NCBI GenBank assembly: GCA_014529385.2
Contig: CM043949.1
Location: forward strand, 144,721,850 to 144,785,849
Origin: Adiantum capillus-veneris
Lineage: Eukaryota; Streptophyta; Polypodiopsida; Polypodiales; Pteridaceae
Direction: 5' to 3'
Length of the DNA: 64,000 bases
Shown here: positions 11,531-22,880 of the stretch, piece after piece
How the letters are laid out: every line of letters begins with the position of its first letter
How positions within the stretch are numbered: position 1 is the first letter of the stretch
Program-made: the position numbers and the translations under genes
The notes under the pieces: model-generated
The model's database searches: none
Seen by the model: the letters and a program-made list of their open reading frames with translations, nothing else
What the model was told of the DNA's origin: nothing

Positions 11531-12690
11531 CTGCGCTGGGTCATGAATCTAGTTGCTAATGCAGAAAACCTCCATCTTTTCCAAAAATTCTTCCACATCT
11601 TCATCACTTCTTCCATGAAATTCCGGATAAGATAAATCCATGGCTACCCAAGTTATGATGCTTTGAGAACCCCTTCGAACACACGTGCAAGAACCCAAAA
11701 CTTTTGACTGACTCAATCCCTAGAAACCTCAATGGAGCTTGTCTTTAGATAAGGACAAACACATGCACATCAAATGAGTTTTCATAGTTAATCATCGAAA
11801 TTACAATAGGCAAAGGACATTCCAGTATCTCTCTTAATCTTCTTGGCCCAAACATAAAGACTATGCGCTGCTGAAAAAAATTCTTCCTGGACATATGAAC
11901 ATTTATCTAAATTCTTTGTGTTAAATGAAAAGGAGTGAATTGAGGTCCGTTTTGATCTTCCATTAAAGCCAACCATGCAGCTTCCAAGAAGGCACACGTG
12001 ACTTATCCTCTGATTTTACCAGAATTTTAGCAGCATAACAACATAAATGGCTCAAAAGACCAAAAAACCAGCCATCAAAACTTGGAAAAATTTTGGCAGA
12101 GTTTACCCAGAAGTAGAGCAGTAAGAACCCAAAATATAGACATATGTATGCATAACCTGCCAACAATAGAACCCGAGCATCAAGTAGGAACCACTAGTAC
12201 ATAGCCTATGGCGAGGTCACAAAAAGGGTTGTCTAGCCACCTGTATCACCGAAAGGATCTCACATTTGAGAATCCCCTAGCTCAATAAAACCTCACGCTA
12301 TCGACCCTCTCACGAAAGTTTATGCAATCCTCGTATAGTCAAGTCTCAGAAATGACTATCTTCCAGACCAAGTCTTGAAAATGGTTGGGACTACCAAATA
12401 AAACCAAGTATGGTTCCACAAAGGCATACAATGGTAGTATCCACAAGTAACGTACAATACCAGACAATGCGCTCAAACAGGCGGCAAATGATGCATACCC
12501 ACGACAACTATAAGTGACTCCCACTTGCCATTGTATAACTCTACTCTAGCTACCTGTACCTGTGTCAATCACCTATACCTGTACCTATCCCTATAACCTG
12601 TAACCTGTAACCTATAACCTGTAATCTGCAATCTGTACTCCCGAAGCTGAAGGTACTCAAAGGAGATCCTCAGTGGGGGCGCCAAAAGAA
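11531..12690 (-). other. Leader of gypsy F2 (minus strand), no coding seen
   Basis: This lies downstream of the F2 primer site. It contains short tandem CCTATAACCTGTAAC-type words (12,540-12,640) and the box shared with copia A (12,239-12,309). No gag reading frame is convincing. The element ends near 11,530 against the older gypsy fragment, so it is truncated. Confidence 0.5.
12665..12684 (-). other. Primer binding site of gypsy F2
   Basis: The minus strand reads TGGCGCCCCCACTGAGGATC six bases after the LTR end. TGGCGCC is the usual start of gypsy primer sites in plants; I cannot say which tRNA pairs with the rest. Confidence 0.65.
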
Positions 12691-12752
12691 TGTAAGCGGG
12701 ATGGAAACACACACAACGCCTCTATGATCACCCAATACACACTCTTGGGATG

Positions 12753-12846
<94 letters not shown>

Positions 12847-13912
12847 TGGGACACCACTCCGCATACAAAACCTACCTGGTCGAGACAAGGAACACACAGA
12901 TGGAGTGAGAGGAGAGAGACTATCCACTTGTCCACGCCACACAGAGACACACACACACAAACCAAAAAAACTAAGCTCAAAGGGGAGAATTTCTGATGTT
13001 TAGATACAATTGAGCTTGGGCCAACACCAATGGGGCAAATAGCTCACACAATATTGAGGAAATACACCAGATGCAACCACAAAGTTAAGCAAAGGCTTCA
13101 CTCATCGGAGAAGATAACACAAAAAAATAGAAGAAAATATGTGAGGTGTTTGGAAAAATGTACAGCACCATTGCATCCGGAACAGCCAAAAACCCCACCC
13201 TACAATATCACAGTGCTCAAATCCGACCTCAGATGAGCTGTTTAGGGCCAAAAATGCTCCAAAATGAGCAAAAATTGAGTTGCGGGTATTGCTCCTCTTC
13301 TCCACATTTTTTCTGGTCTTTTTCTCAGGTTTTTCAGCTCCCACACTTAGATTTATTACTTGGGCACCTTTGGCCTTTTAGTTGACCTCAAACGAACCTC
13401 GAACATGCCAAAAAGTAGCCTCGCATTGCATAGTTGTAACCCTGCTACATCCATCCGCACACCTGGCCCTCAACTTTTCTCAATAAGGCCATAGATTTGG
13501 TCTCATAACCACGTGAAGTAGCCCCAAAATATGGTCCTCATGATGACCTTTTGCATAATCCATCACAAAAAAACAGCCCCGCTGTGTCTTCACTTACCCA
13601 CGTGCAAGACTTGATCCCATTTGACCTCCTAATGCCACTCGATGCCATCTAACGCACCTGCTTACCTCATGGCGTGGGCCTGCCGATCGCTTCCTTGAGA
13701 AGTTTCACGCGCTTCAAACTCCTCTTCTTATAGAAAAACACACTGATACTCGTGATAATGAAAATCGATGCACTATGTACACCCTGCCTTTCTTATACAC
13801 ATGTGGGCCCCACGTAACAACCTGGCTCTGAAGAATGGGTAATTCTATATTTTATGCACCATGTATGTGTATATACATATGTGCAATCCCTTTCTCCAAA
13901 AAACTCCTAACA
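12691..13912 (-). repeat. 5' LTR of gypsy F2, minus strand (1,222 bp)
   Basis: On the minus strand it starts TGTTAGGAGTTTTT at 13,912 and ends CCCGCTTACA at 12,691. It matches the plus-strand LTR at 42,633-43,787 over its length, including the ATACACATATGT block, the region around 13,030-13,240 and the AC/GT microsatellite. Length differs mainly through the microsatellite. It is followed by a primer site, so it is a 5' LTR. Confidence 0.88.
12755..12844. repeat. (AC)n microsatellite, about 90 bp, inside the F2 LTR
   Basis: An uninterrupted run of about 45 AC units. The orthologous position in the LTR at 42,633-43,787 is a run of about 39 bp of GT (43,692-43,730). Confidence 0.98.
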
Positions 13913-14149
13913 CCGTCTCCAAGTACATTATCCAGTTCAGTCATAGAAAGTCTTCTATTCAGCCACATCATCTTCGTCCTCTGCAAGTTTATTGTTTTGA
14001 AACATGCCAAAAAGACATGTTTAGGCAAGAACCATTGAACTTTAATCCTTCTTGATATCTTGCCCGAAGACATAGCTTTAAGGATTTCTTCTTTGATCTT
14101 GGATTTGAAGATTGACCGATTTGCTTCCAGTGGTGGAAGTTTTTCTTGA

Positions 14150-14470
14150 AAAGAAGAAGCATGTTCAAGCCTATATTGATGGTGGTGCCCAGGTCTGTGT
14201 GATCACAGAGTCTACTATGAGATACTAGTATTAAAGCTATCGTTAGGTCCAATGTGTAAATGAGGATACCATGCCAAAGCTCGGTGTTTAGGAGTGGCAC
14301 AAGATGTGAAGGTAAAGGTCATGGGAATTCAATGCTTAATTGATTTTTTCGTCATGAAAGCGGGAGAAAATGCTTATCCAATTATATTGGGGAGACCATG
14401 GTTGTTGGCAATTGGGGCCAAGCAAGATTGGGAGAAGGCGGTATTTACCTTGCCAGATTGAGAGAATGGA
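14150..14470 (+). pseudogene. Gypsy C retropepsin fragment
   Basis: The segment AYIDGGAQVCVITEST (about 14,170-14,215) is the active-site region, close to YVDGGAQICVITLS of gypsy F at 38,870-38,910. The downstream ILGRPWL-type strand is readable in shifted frames near 14,385-14,410. Multiple frameshifts and stops make it non-functional. Confidence 0.65.
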
Positions 14471-14479
14471 GGGCAGATC

Positions 14480-15130
14480 GTGCTGGATCTGAGGACCAGG
14501 GAAAGCCGTTTTCATCCATCAGCTGGGGGTGATAATCGGGATTCTAGCACTATTTACAAATATGAAACCGAGTCGACTTATGATGAAGGGTCCACCAGTG
14601 TCGAAGAGGAAGACATCAATGAAGATTTATCGAAGCTGGATACAGATTTGTTTGGAGTCACCATAGATTCCGACAATGCAAGTAAAGGTATGCAAGCCCC
14701 TGTCTGTAGTTTGAAGGTTAAAGAGGTAGAAGATATGCTAGGTACACATTTAACCAAGCAGGAGAAGGAAGGCTATATGAACCTATGTGCATCCTATCCC
14801 GAATTATTTTCAATGGAGTATAAAATTTTTAGAGGAGCTAAAGGAGTGGAGCATCAGATCGTACTTAAAGAAGGATACAGGCCAAAAGCATAGAAGCTAA
14901 GGAGGTTGGGGGATATTCAAAAGGAGGGTCTATGGCTGGAGATCAACAAGTTGCTTGAGGTAGGTATTATCTATCCAGTAAAAGAGTCTCAGTGTGCTTC
15001 TCCTATTGTCATTACTCCAAAAAAGAATGGAAAATGGTGGGTATGTGTAGAATATAAGCCCTTGAATGTTGCAACCAAGCGGAATCACTACCCTCTGCCA
15101 TTTCAGGATGAGATTCTAAATCAGCAACAA
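14480..15130 (+). pseudogene. Gypsy C linker and RT N-terminus
   Basis: An acidic linker leads to EKEGYMNLCASYPELFSMEY and the RT entry region LLEVGIIYPVKESQCASPIV and PKKNGKWWVCVEYKPLNVAT. A TAG at 14,891-14,893 breaks the frame before the RT. The RT stops after QDEILNQQQG at about 15,130: the fingers/palm motifs, the catalytic box, RNase H and most of the integrase zinc domain are missing, and integrase sequence follows at once. Confidence 0.75.
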
Positions 15131-15704
15131 GGGGCTATCATAGCACATGACACTTTTGAAAAGTGGAGTTTGGATGCTGTTGGTCCATTGCCCAAGTCAT
15201 CCCCAACGGTAAAATATATGCTATGGTGGCCATAGACTACCTCACCAGCTCGGTTGAGGCTAAAGTGGTAAAAGAAGTAAATACACATACTGTTGCCCAT
15301 TTTGTTTTTGGTTGCATATGCTGTCATTTTGGAGTACCTTGGGTGCTTATATCTGATCCAAAACAAAGGTTTAGAAGTAAGTTGGTGCATGCCCTAATAG
15401 AAAATTTGGGGAGTCAATATTGATTTTCATCTCCATACAATCCACAGTGCAATGGTTTGGTGGAAAGTGCCAATGGACAGATAGTCAAGATTCTTACTAT
15501 AAGTACATCTACCAACAGATTGAAGAGTGGGAATCTAACCTTCACAAAAGTTTGTGGGCTTATAGGACTTTGTACAAGGTGGCTACCAAATTTACTCCTT
15601 ATGAGTTGGTCTATGGCAAGGAAGCAGTATTACCCGTACATGTGCAGTTAGGGGTGCTCAAAGGTTTGGGGCAGATTGATAAAGCTCATCAAGATGTTTT
15701 GTAG
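15131..15704 (+). pseudogene. Gypsy C integrase core
   Basis: The core is readable in three frames. FEKWSLDAVGPLPKSS holds the first catalytic Asp (lost in gypsy F). Next comes VAIDYLTSSVEAKVVKEVNT, the second Asp region (VPWVLISDPKQRF), then PYNPQCNGLVESANGQIV with the Glu. A TAG near 15,234, a TGA near 15,421 and a shift near 15,450 interrupt it. The ending FTPYELVYGKEAVLPVHVQL corresponds to the end of a gypsy integrase core. Confidence 0.8.
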
Positions 15705-15763
15705 GATAAGATTACATGTCTTGAAACTTTGAAGATGGATCATGAGGCGGCAACAACTTCTAT

Positions 15764-16075
15764 GTGAAGCAGCAAGAGAAAAGAGTAGCAAAGTTCAACC
15801 AACATTTGCCAGAAAATCTGATTGAGAAGGGAGATCTAGTGATGAAGTACGAGAGATATCTTGACTTCACTTTTGAGAAGAAATTCAAAAAGAAGTGGAC
15901 AGGGCCTTACAATGTCCATCAAGATTTTCCCAATGGTACCTACGCGTTGATGAGGATGGATGGTTGTTTTCTCAAGAACAGGGTTAATGGTGTGCATCTC
16001 AAGCTCTGTTTTGAAAGGGAGTTGGTGCCAGCAGTGCATCAGGTTCTAATGGAGGGGGATGGACAATCAACCTAA
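15764..16075 (+). pseudogene. Gypsy C integrase C-terminal (GPY/F) tail
   Basis: An open stretch of about 100 codons reads KKFKKKWTGPYNVHQDFPNG and ends GDGQST. The KWTGPY motif is the GPY/F module of gypsy integrases. A similar tail in gypsy F is at 42,300-42,604. It is separated from the core by frameshifts near 15,700-15,760. Confidence 0.7.
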
Positions 16076-16203
16076 GGAGGCTTCTCATATGCTAGGAATA
16101 AAACTATGTACATACAATTGAGTTTATTTTGGGTTTTCTCTTAGTGTGAACAGTGTTTGTAGTTTGTAGTGGAATAAAGCTCTTATGTGGTTGAGCATGA
16201 ATG

Positions 16204-16223
16204 CTCAACTAGGGGGTGGGTAT
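16204..16223 (+). other. Polypurine tract of gypsy C
   Basis: The run AGGGGGTGGG at 16,211-16,220 ends just before TGATGG, the LTR start. Confidence 0.65.
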
Positions 16224-18302
16224 TGATGGTACAACCAAAGTGTGTTGACCATAGAATATGGCATGGGCAGATATATGCAGGCTAGCAGAAGCATGGCAAA
16301 GGGCTAGAGCAGCTAGAAAGATCATGGGATGATAGGTAGCAGTGGAGATGTATGATTGATGTGGTTTATAGGCCAATAAAGGATCTAGAAGGGGCTAATT
16401 TGGGGAGCACGTGAAGGAGATTCAAGGTGCAGCCTTTGGGTCTTAGAATGTAGAGCTTGAAGTGTTAAAGGAGAAGGTCCAGACGGCTCATCAAACCGAG
16501 CTACGGAGCCCAAGATATTGAAGTTTGAAGGTTCAATGCGTTGCAGATTCTTGCCATATAGGGTAGCTGGGGATAGGTGGCCCAAGTGGATGTCAGGGTA
16601 TAGGCGTGTAGTGTTGAATTTATGGAGAATACCCATCTTTTCAGATTGTAGATCAGAGCTATGAGTTGCAGTTTATGGCCCGTTGAAGTTTTGCCGGGGG
16701 CTAGGATGGTGCCCACCTAACCACATGGGGAGTCATGCCATTTGGCATTTTTTGGGTTTCGACAGGGTTTGAGAAGGTACTATGTGATGTATGGAGCTAA
16801 CAGAAGTTGACTACTCATCAAACAGAGCCCGGAGTGAAAAGATATAGTAGTTGGAAAGTCGGGTGCATTTGCTTGGAATTGGCTACAGGTGCTTTTCTCT
16901 TTTTTTTTACGGCCTCAGTTTGTGATCCCGGGAGCCCCAAAGTGCAGTGGAGTTTTCGTGATCCAAAGTCAACAATGGAAGTTTTTAGCTCGGAGCGGCG
17001 GCTTGGCCGTCGGATGTGTGAGCAGACACTTATGATCCATGCAAAGACAACGAAGAAAAAAATGAGATGCAAGAGTTATTTTGAAGAGGTTTTATGCACC
17101 TTTGAAGGGGCCATCTCCCGCAGTATGCCATGTGTGATGGGATTGACCCACATGCACAAAGCGGAGTCGAGAGGATAGGGTATAAGGCCAGAATGGAGGT
17201 GTCCATTGAGGTGTCGAGCTGTGAAGTGAGAGCTTCCTTGTCATGACGATGACGAGTCACGACCCTCTAGGGCGCTATCTTGGCGGTGCTCGTGGCCCTG
17301 CGGAGGTGCTGGACGCTTTGGTTTTGGTTGACGCTTGTGGTGCGCTAGTGTAGTCGGTGGTTGTTGGTGGCACCTGCAGGCGGTGTGCTCAACTGACGTG
17401 TCAACCCGGCGAGGGCTCAATCCCGCACCCATATGGGCCCAAATTTTTTGAAGGTAAGGTGCCCCCCCACCCCCCTAATAGCAATGTCACTAATGCCCGA
17501 GTAGGGGAGGGGTCCCGCGGCAGTGCCAGTGGAACAAGAGAAAGAGAGAGAGAAAGAAGTTCCAAAGCAGGCCAAGGGGCCTATCCCGCCACAAGTTCAT
17601 TCAAGTGAGAGAGAGAAAGAAGGTGTTCAAAGGAGATCCCAAAAGGCGGGTGCAAAGGTGAACAAGCATTTTTGTACCATGCAAGAGTTACAAAAAAATC
17701 AAATGTGCCAAGTGTAGCAATGTAAGAGAATTCTAAATGAAGCAAAAGATGATTGCACAAGCTGCATAGCGCCTTTTTTTAGTAGCCTTAGCCAAGCCCT
17801 ATAAAAGGGAATAGAAGTGAATTTTTAAGGGCTTTTTTGCCAGAGAGAGTTGTTGAAGGCCTGCAAGTCTGTGTATTGGAAGCTTGCCATTGGAGCTGCA
17901 GACTTGGTTGTAATATCTCCCTCTGCAGTACTACTAAGCCTTTTCCACTCTTCCTCGTGTTGATTCTCCCCACCCCTCCATTTCTCTCACTCTTTGTGTG
18001 CTTTCCAATGCTTTCGGAAGGGTATGCCTGCAACTTGAAGCATGTTACCAAGAGGGTAGAATCGGGGTGTTTTGTGAGACGGAAAGGGTGAGTTGAGCAG
18101 TGTGGGTGCACTTGTGCTGAAAGGTGTTTCTGAAGGGTAGGAGATAGTTGTTCTATGTGCCAAGGTGGGTCTGTTAGTGCAAACTAGCCAATTTGAAGGT
18201 GTTATTTGAGAGGTTAGGGGTGTTGTGGCTACCCTGAGCTGTAGAGAGGCTTTGTGTTGTGTGTCGAGTGTGGACCTCATTCCCCCTCTCCAATGTATTA
18301 CA
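16224..18302 (+). repeat. 3' LTR of gypsy C (about 2.08 kb)
   Basis: It starts TGATGGTACAACC after the purine tract and probably ends AATGTATTACA at 18,302. A TATA-like CCCTATAAAAGGG at about 17,794-17,806 leaves about 500 bp of R/U5, a sensible layout. No second copy is in the window, so the right boundary is provisional. Short reading frames inside are not credible genes. Confidence 0.55.
17797..17804 (+). promoter_or_regulatory. TATA box of the gypsy C LTR
   Basis: TATAAAAG within a G/C-flanked setting, about 500 bp before the proposed LTR end. Confidence 0.5.
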
Positions 18303-18599
18303 AGTGTTGATGAACCATATCAGTTGTTATCCATGTCCATTTTAGATTTTTTTAAAAACTTAAGCCTACTATCCAAAAAATTGTAATTATACAATCTCAA
18401 AGAAACTTTTCTATAAATATGTTCCTTCTCTATAAAGCCATTGCTCCATTGATAAAGTGTAAGGTGTGTTTCTTTTAACTATTTTTAGGTTTGTTTTAAC
18501 TTGAGATCTAAAAAGGTGATCACTCCTTGTTGGGACGGAATTCGCCATCTCAGATGCTAGCACAACTCGAACTAGACCAACATAATGTATACCAAGGAT

Positions 18600-19478
18600 G
18601 GCGCAATGACCGCAAGCGCATGGAAACAAGAAAGTGGTTCTGAATCACCTATGCAACCTTCTAAGACAATCACTACAAAGAAATCTATCCTAACCCACTA
18701 TGTACATGACGGCTACCATATCTATGACACATCTACCGCTTGAAACATGACCTAACGATGTCCAATCGTCACGAAACTTGATGGCTAGTCTCTATATACC
18801 TAGATGATACTACCCTAAAGTCTTTACGCCAGTATACTATCTACACGCACACGCAATCACAATCGCATATGATGTTTGACATTAAAATTCAGGTCACCGA
18901 TTTTGAACGTGATTAGGCCTCAGGTGTAGCTTGTCTTTCCATGAACGTGTGGATATGTAACAATAATGAAACAGACACACGGATAGGGAGAAAAATCACC
19001 TTGAAGCTGGAGGAAGAGCTCTACCCAAGGAATCCATAACTGCGCATGCGTGGTGTTGATGCGTAGCTCTCACCATAGCTAACACGTTGATGGAGTCACC
19101 TTAGTAATGTCACTCATGTAGCATGCGTAGAGAGAGAAGGAAGACCCACTCACACACGACACACCATATGTAACACAGTTTAGCCCAAGATTGATTTTTT
19201 TTAAAAAAAATCTATCTAAAGGTTACAAGGGTTTGGCTTTTATACCTCAACCCTAAGCTGGATATTTTAGCTAAGAGAGGTACTAATTACAATTATTGAG
19301 TGAATCTGACTCTCCATCTACTTTCATCATTACAGAGGTTTTCTCAAGATTTACGACATTAAAAGGACTTCCCGTAATCAATGAGCTACAATAGTCGGTT
19401 TTAGGCAAAAATGATACAATTAAATAATGTGCTTCCATTGACCACTTGGATTCGGAGTGTTGGTCAACCGATTCAACA
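18600..19478 (-). repeat. LTR-like segment of copia D, minus strand (far end not located)
   Basis: On the minus strand TGTTGAATCGGTTGACC starts at 19,478, preceded by a short purine tract (CTAAAAAGGAG, 19,479-19,489). A TATA-like word lies near 19,240 on the minus strand. The lower boundary could not be fixed; 18,600 is a guess. No protein is supported here. Confidence 0.4.
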
Positions 19479-19559
19479 CTCCTTTTTAGATTCAAGTGCG
19501 TTTATAGGTTATAAGTAAGGTTACTAAATACCCCAAATTTTAAAGGAATTTTATATTTA

Positions 19560-19766
19560 TTTAATTTGATCAAGTTTTGATCAGAAGGCCACTACTTCTT
19601 CTGATCCAAGTGCCTTATCCTTATTTTTGTCCCGTAGAGTTTTGTGTTTTATGTGATATGTACCTTTGGTAGAGCTATTATAAAAAAAAGGTTTATGTTT
19701 ACACTTTGTTATCTTATTAAAAGCGAGTCCTTGTTTAGCAAGGATCTTGTGATTTTGAGTGTTCAT
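19560..19766 (-). pseudogene. Copia D RNase H C-terminal remnant
   Basis: The minus-strand frame from about 19,745 reads LAKQGLAFNKITKCKHKPFF and continues to an EEVVAF-stop-SKLD pattern. This loosely follows the copia RNase H end (L-A-K-N-P...K-T-K-H-I...L..E.F..L..KL). It lies 80-290 bp before the purine tract and LTR start, where that end belongs. Identification is by pattern only. Confidence 0.4.
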
Positions 19767-20627
19767 TGCCTTCCAAAAGTCACCACTCTTTCTCCTTCAC
19801 TTTCTTTTTGAATGGCGGATAAATACAAAAAAAAGTTTAATATTGGACAACAATATTGAGGGTGTTTCTAGAATCTATACTGAGCAAAAGAATGGCCATC
19901 ACACAACAAATTAGTTCAATGCCTAAAAAGACCAAGCAAACAAAAAATTGTAGTAGCTAGGAGAAATTATTGTTAAGCCAAAAAGATTTTGAAACTGGTT
20001 TTATCTAAAAACCCTCCTAAATAACCAGAACCGGCTAATGTTTTAGAAAAACACATATAATATAGTGTTTATTTATACACATCAATACACAATGAGTGTT
20101 TGCAAGTTTAGCGGTTTGTACCGCAAAAAACTACATAATTTTAAGGTGCCTTATATCCATTGATATCAATTTTAGATTAGGACACATCGTTGTTTGTACC
20201 ACATAGAAACGCAAGAGTACTGCTCGTCAAACAAATAGTGGAGATATGTATACTTCATGCCCTCTTCATCTCTATGTGACACACTGTTTACCCTTGTGCT
20301 TCAAACTCCAAAGACACGTCATTGTTCATCACTAGATGACTCGGTGTTGTCTTGGATATAGACACATGCAATGTTTGGCATGCATCTAAGATCGTTAAGC
20401 TGTCTACTACTGATATTTGTGCTGTGAGTTCCTTACACTTCATCAGGGATTAACTTAGGTCACATCATTGTTCTTACGATATACAAACTTGAGGGTAAAG
20501 TTTTTCTACCTAAGAGTGGAGAGATTCATACCTATGCTTCTTCATCTAAGCATGACACATCTTGCCCTTGTACTTTCTAATCCGTAGACATGCCACTCTT
20601 CATCACTAGATGAAAGGATTTAATATT
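19767..20627. other. Non-coding stretch, no feature recognised
   Basis: AT-rich sequence with no frame that resembles a protein and no clear repeat. Two loosely similar passages mention the same words (CATCACTAGATGA at about 20,329 and 20,601), suggesting a weak duplication. Confidence 0.5.
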
Positions 20628-20830
20628 TACGTAATTACCAAAAAATTTGTGTGATCACAAGGTATTATTGACACATTTACTTAATCACACTTAACATGAT
20701 CACAAAGAAGCTGGTGAAGAGCTACCTAGAAACCCAGAAAAAGGCCACCGGGATATTCATTTTTTCCTACGGGCCCACAGGGAAAACCTACTAGCTCGGT
20801 GGGGCCACAAAATAATATATATAGGGCCTC
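20628..20830 (+). repeat. Left copy of a promoter-like dispersed repeat
   Basis: It contains GTAATTACC, an A-run, TGTGATCACA, CCACCGGGATATTC, CCTACGGGCC and a TATA-like AATAATATATATAG. The same words occur in the same order at 33,745-33,990. Nature unknown; LTR fragments or transposon ends are possible. Confidence 0.4.
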
Positions 20831-20864
20831 GATCAGGCCCGCTGGATGTTATTCTTTGAGTCAT

Positions 20865-20868
<4 letters not shown>

Positions 20869-20925
<57 letters not shown>
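20869..20925. repeat. (GA)n microsatellite
   Basis: An uninterrupted GA run of about 57 bp. Reading frames crossing it (Arg-Glu or Ser-Leu repeats) are artefacts. Confidence 0.98.
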
Positions 20926-20929
<4 letters not shown>

Positions 20930-20982
20930 ACCTTCGCAGGTACGACGAGAGGAGAGAGGGAGAGAGGGGGTCATGTGGGAGC

Positions 20983-21592
20983 GTACTCTTTGTCGTAGTG
21001 CGCATCATTAGCGGAGTACCTGACCACACGACCCAGGTATTTGTTGTGTGTGTGTGTGTGTGTGTGTATGCGCATTGCGTTGTGTGCTAGCGTACCTTTC
21101 GTCGTGTTGCATGACAGTCATAAGGTACCTTACCACACAATGCGAGTGTGTGCGTAAGATGTTTTACGGAACAATGCTTACCACAGAGGCATCACCTCGG
21201 TGATGCGGGGAATATGGTGTCCTTGTGGTAAGTATTGACTCACTATCTGGGTACTACGTTGATAATGTGGTAATTCTAGTATCCTCACGGTGAGTCAACT
21301 TCTCTCCCCCTTTCCAGAAAAGCATATGGTCATCGACCAGTAACGCGGCTATATGATGTTCATATGCAAGCCATTATTTCTCTTTAGATTTAGGCGGCAC
21401 TCGATTGGCAACACGGGTAATTGAGTGTCATTTGTTAGAAGCATCTGTTTTTGTATAAATGTGGCATTTAGGTTGTTGACACGGCTATACAAATTCCATA
21501 TAATTTGTATGTGCATGTGCAGTTCATTTTTTTAAGTATTAAGCATATGAAATACTTCGTCGGTGATGCGGCCGTGAAGAGTATCTCATATA
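20983..21592. repeat. Series of stem-loops with different stems and a shared loop word
   Basis: Successive inverted repeats were read by eye: GTACTC/GAGTAC (20,983/21,014), GTACCTT/AAGGTAC (21,092/21,122) nested in TTGTGTG/CACACAA (21,080/21,134), CTTACCACA/TGTGGTAAG (21,177/21,224), TTGACTCAC/GTGAGTCAA (21,235/21,290), GCATATG/CATATGC (21,322/21,361), CACTCGATT/AATTGAGTG (21,398/21,419), TTTGTATA/TATACAAA (21,450/21,486), and a longer imperfect pair at 21,544/21,576. The last six have, between the arms, a word close to [AG][GT][CT][AG]A[CT][AG]CGG. No protein is encoded. Function unknown. Confidence 0.6.
21189..21206. repeat. Perfect 18-bp inverted repeat inside a stem-loop
   Basis: GCATCACCTCGGTGATGC: two 8-base arms with a 2-base centre, nested in the larger CTTACCACA/TGTGGTAAG pair. 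Confidence 0.9.
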
Positions 21593-21599
21593 CAAATGT

Positions 21600-22879
<1,280 letters not shown>

Positions 22880-22880
<1 letters not shown>

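Larger units (their letters stand above)
14100..18302 (+). mobile_element. Ty3/gypsy element C, internally deleted, with 3' LTR
   Basis: In plus order there are a protease fragment, an acidic linker, the N-terminal part of RT, a direct jump to integrase, an integrase tail, a polypurine tract and a long LTR. It belongs near gypsy F by protein similarity but has a different LTR. The 5' LTR and gag are absent. The sequence from 13,913 to about 14,100 is unassigned. Confidence 0.75.

Noticed and set aside
12657-12980. 107-codon minus-strand frame rich in Val-Cys
   Set aside because: It is the translation of the AC microsatellite in the LTR.
16807-17178. 123-codon plus-strand frame
   Set aside because: It lies inside the gypsy C LTR with no recognisable motif and biased composition.
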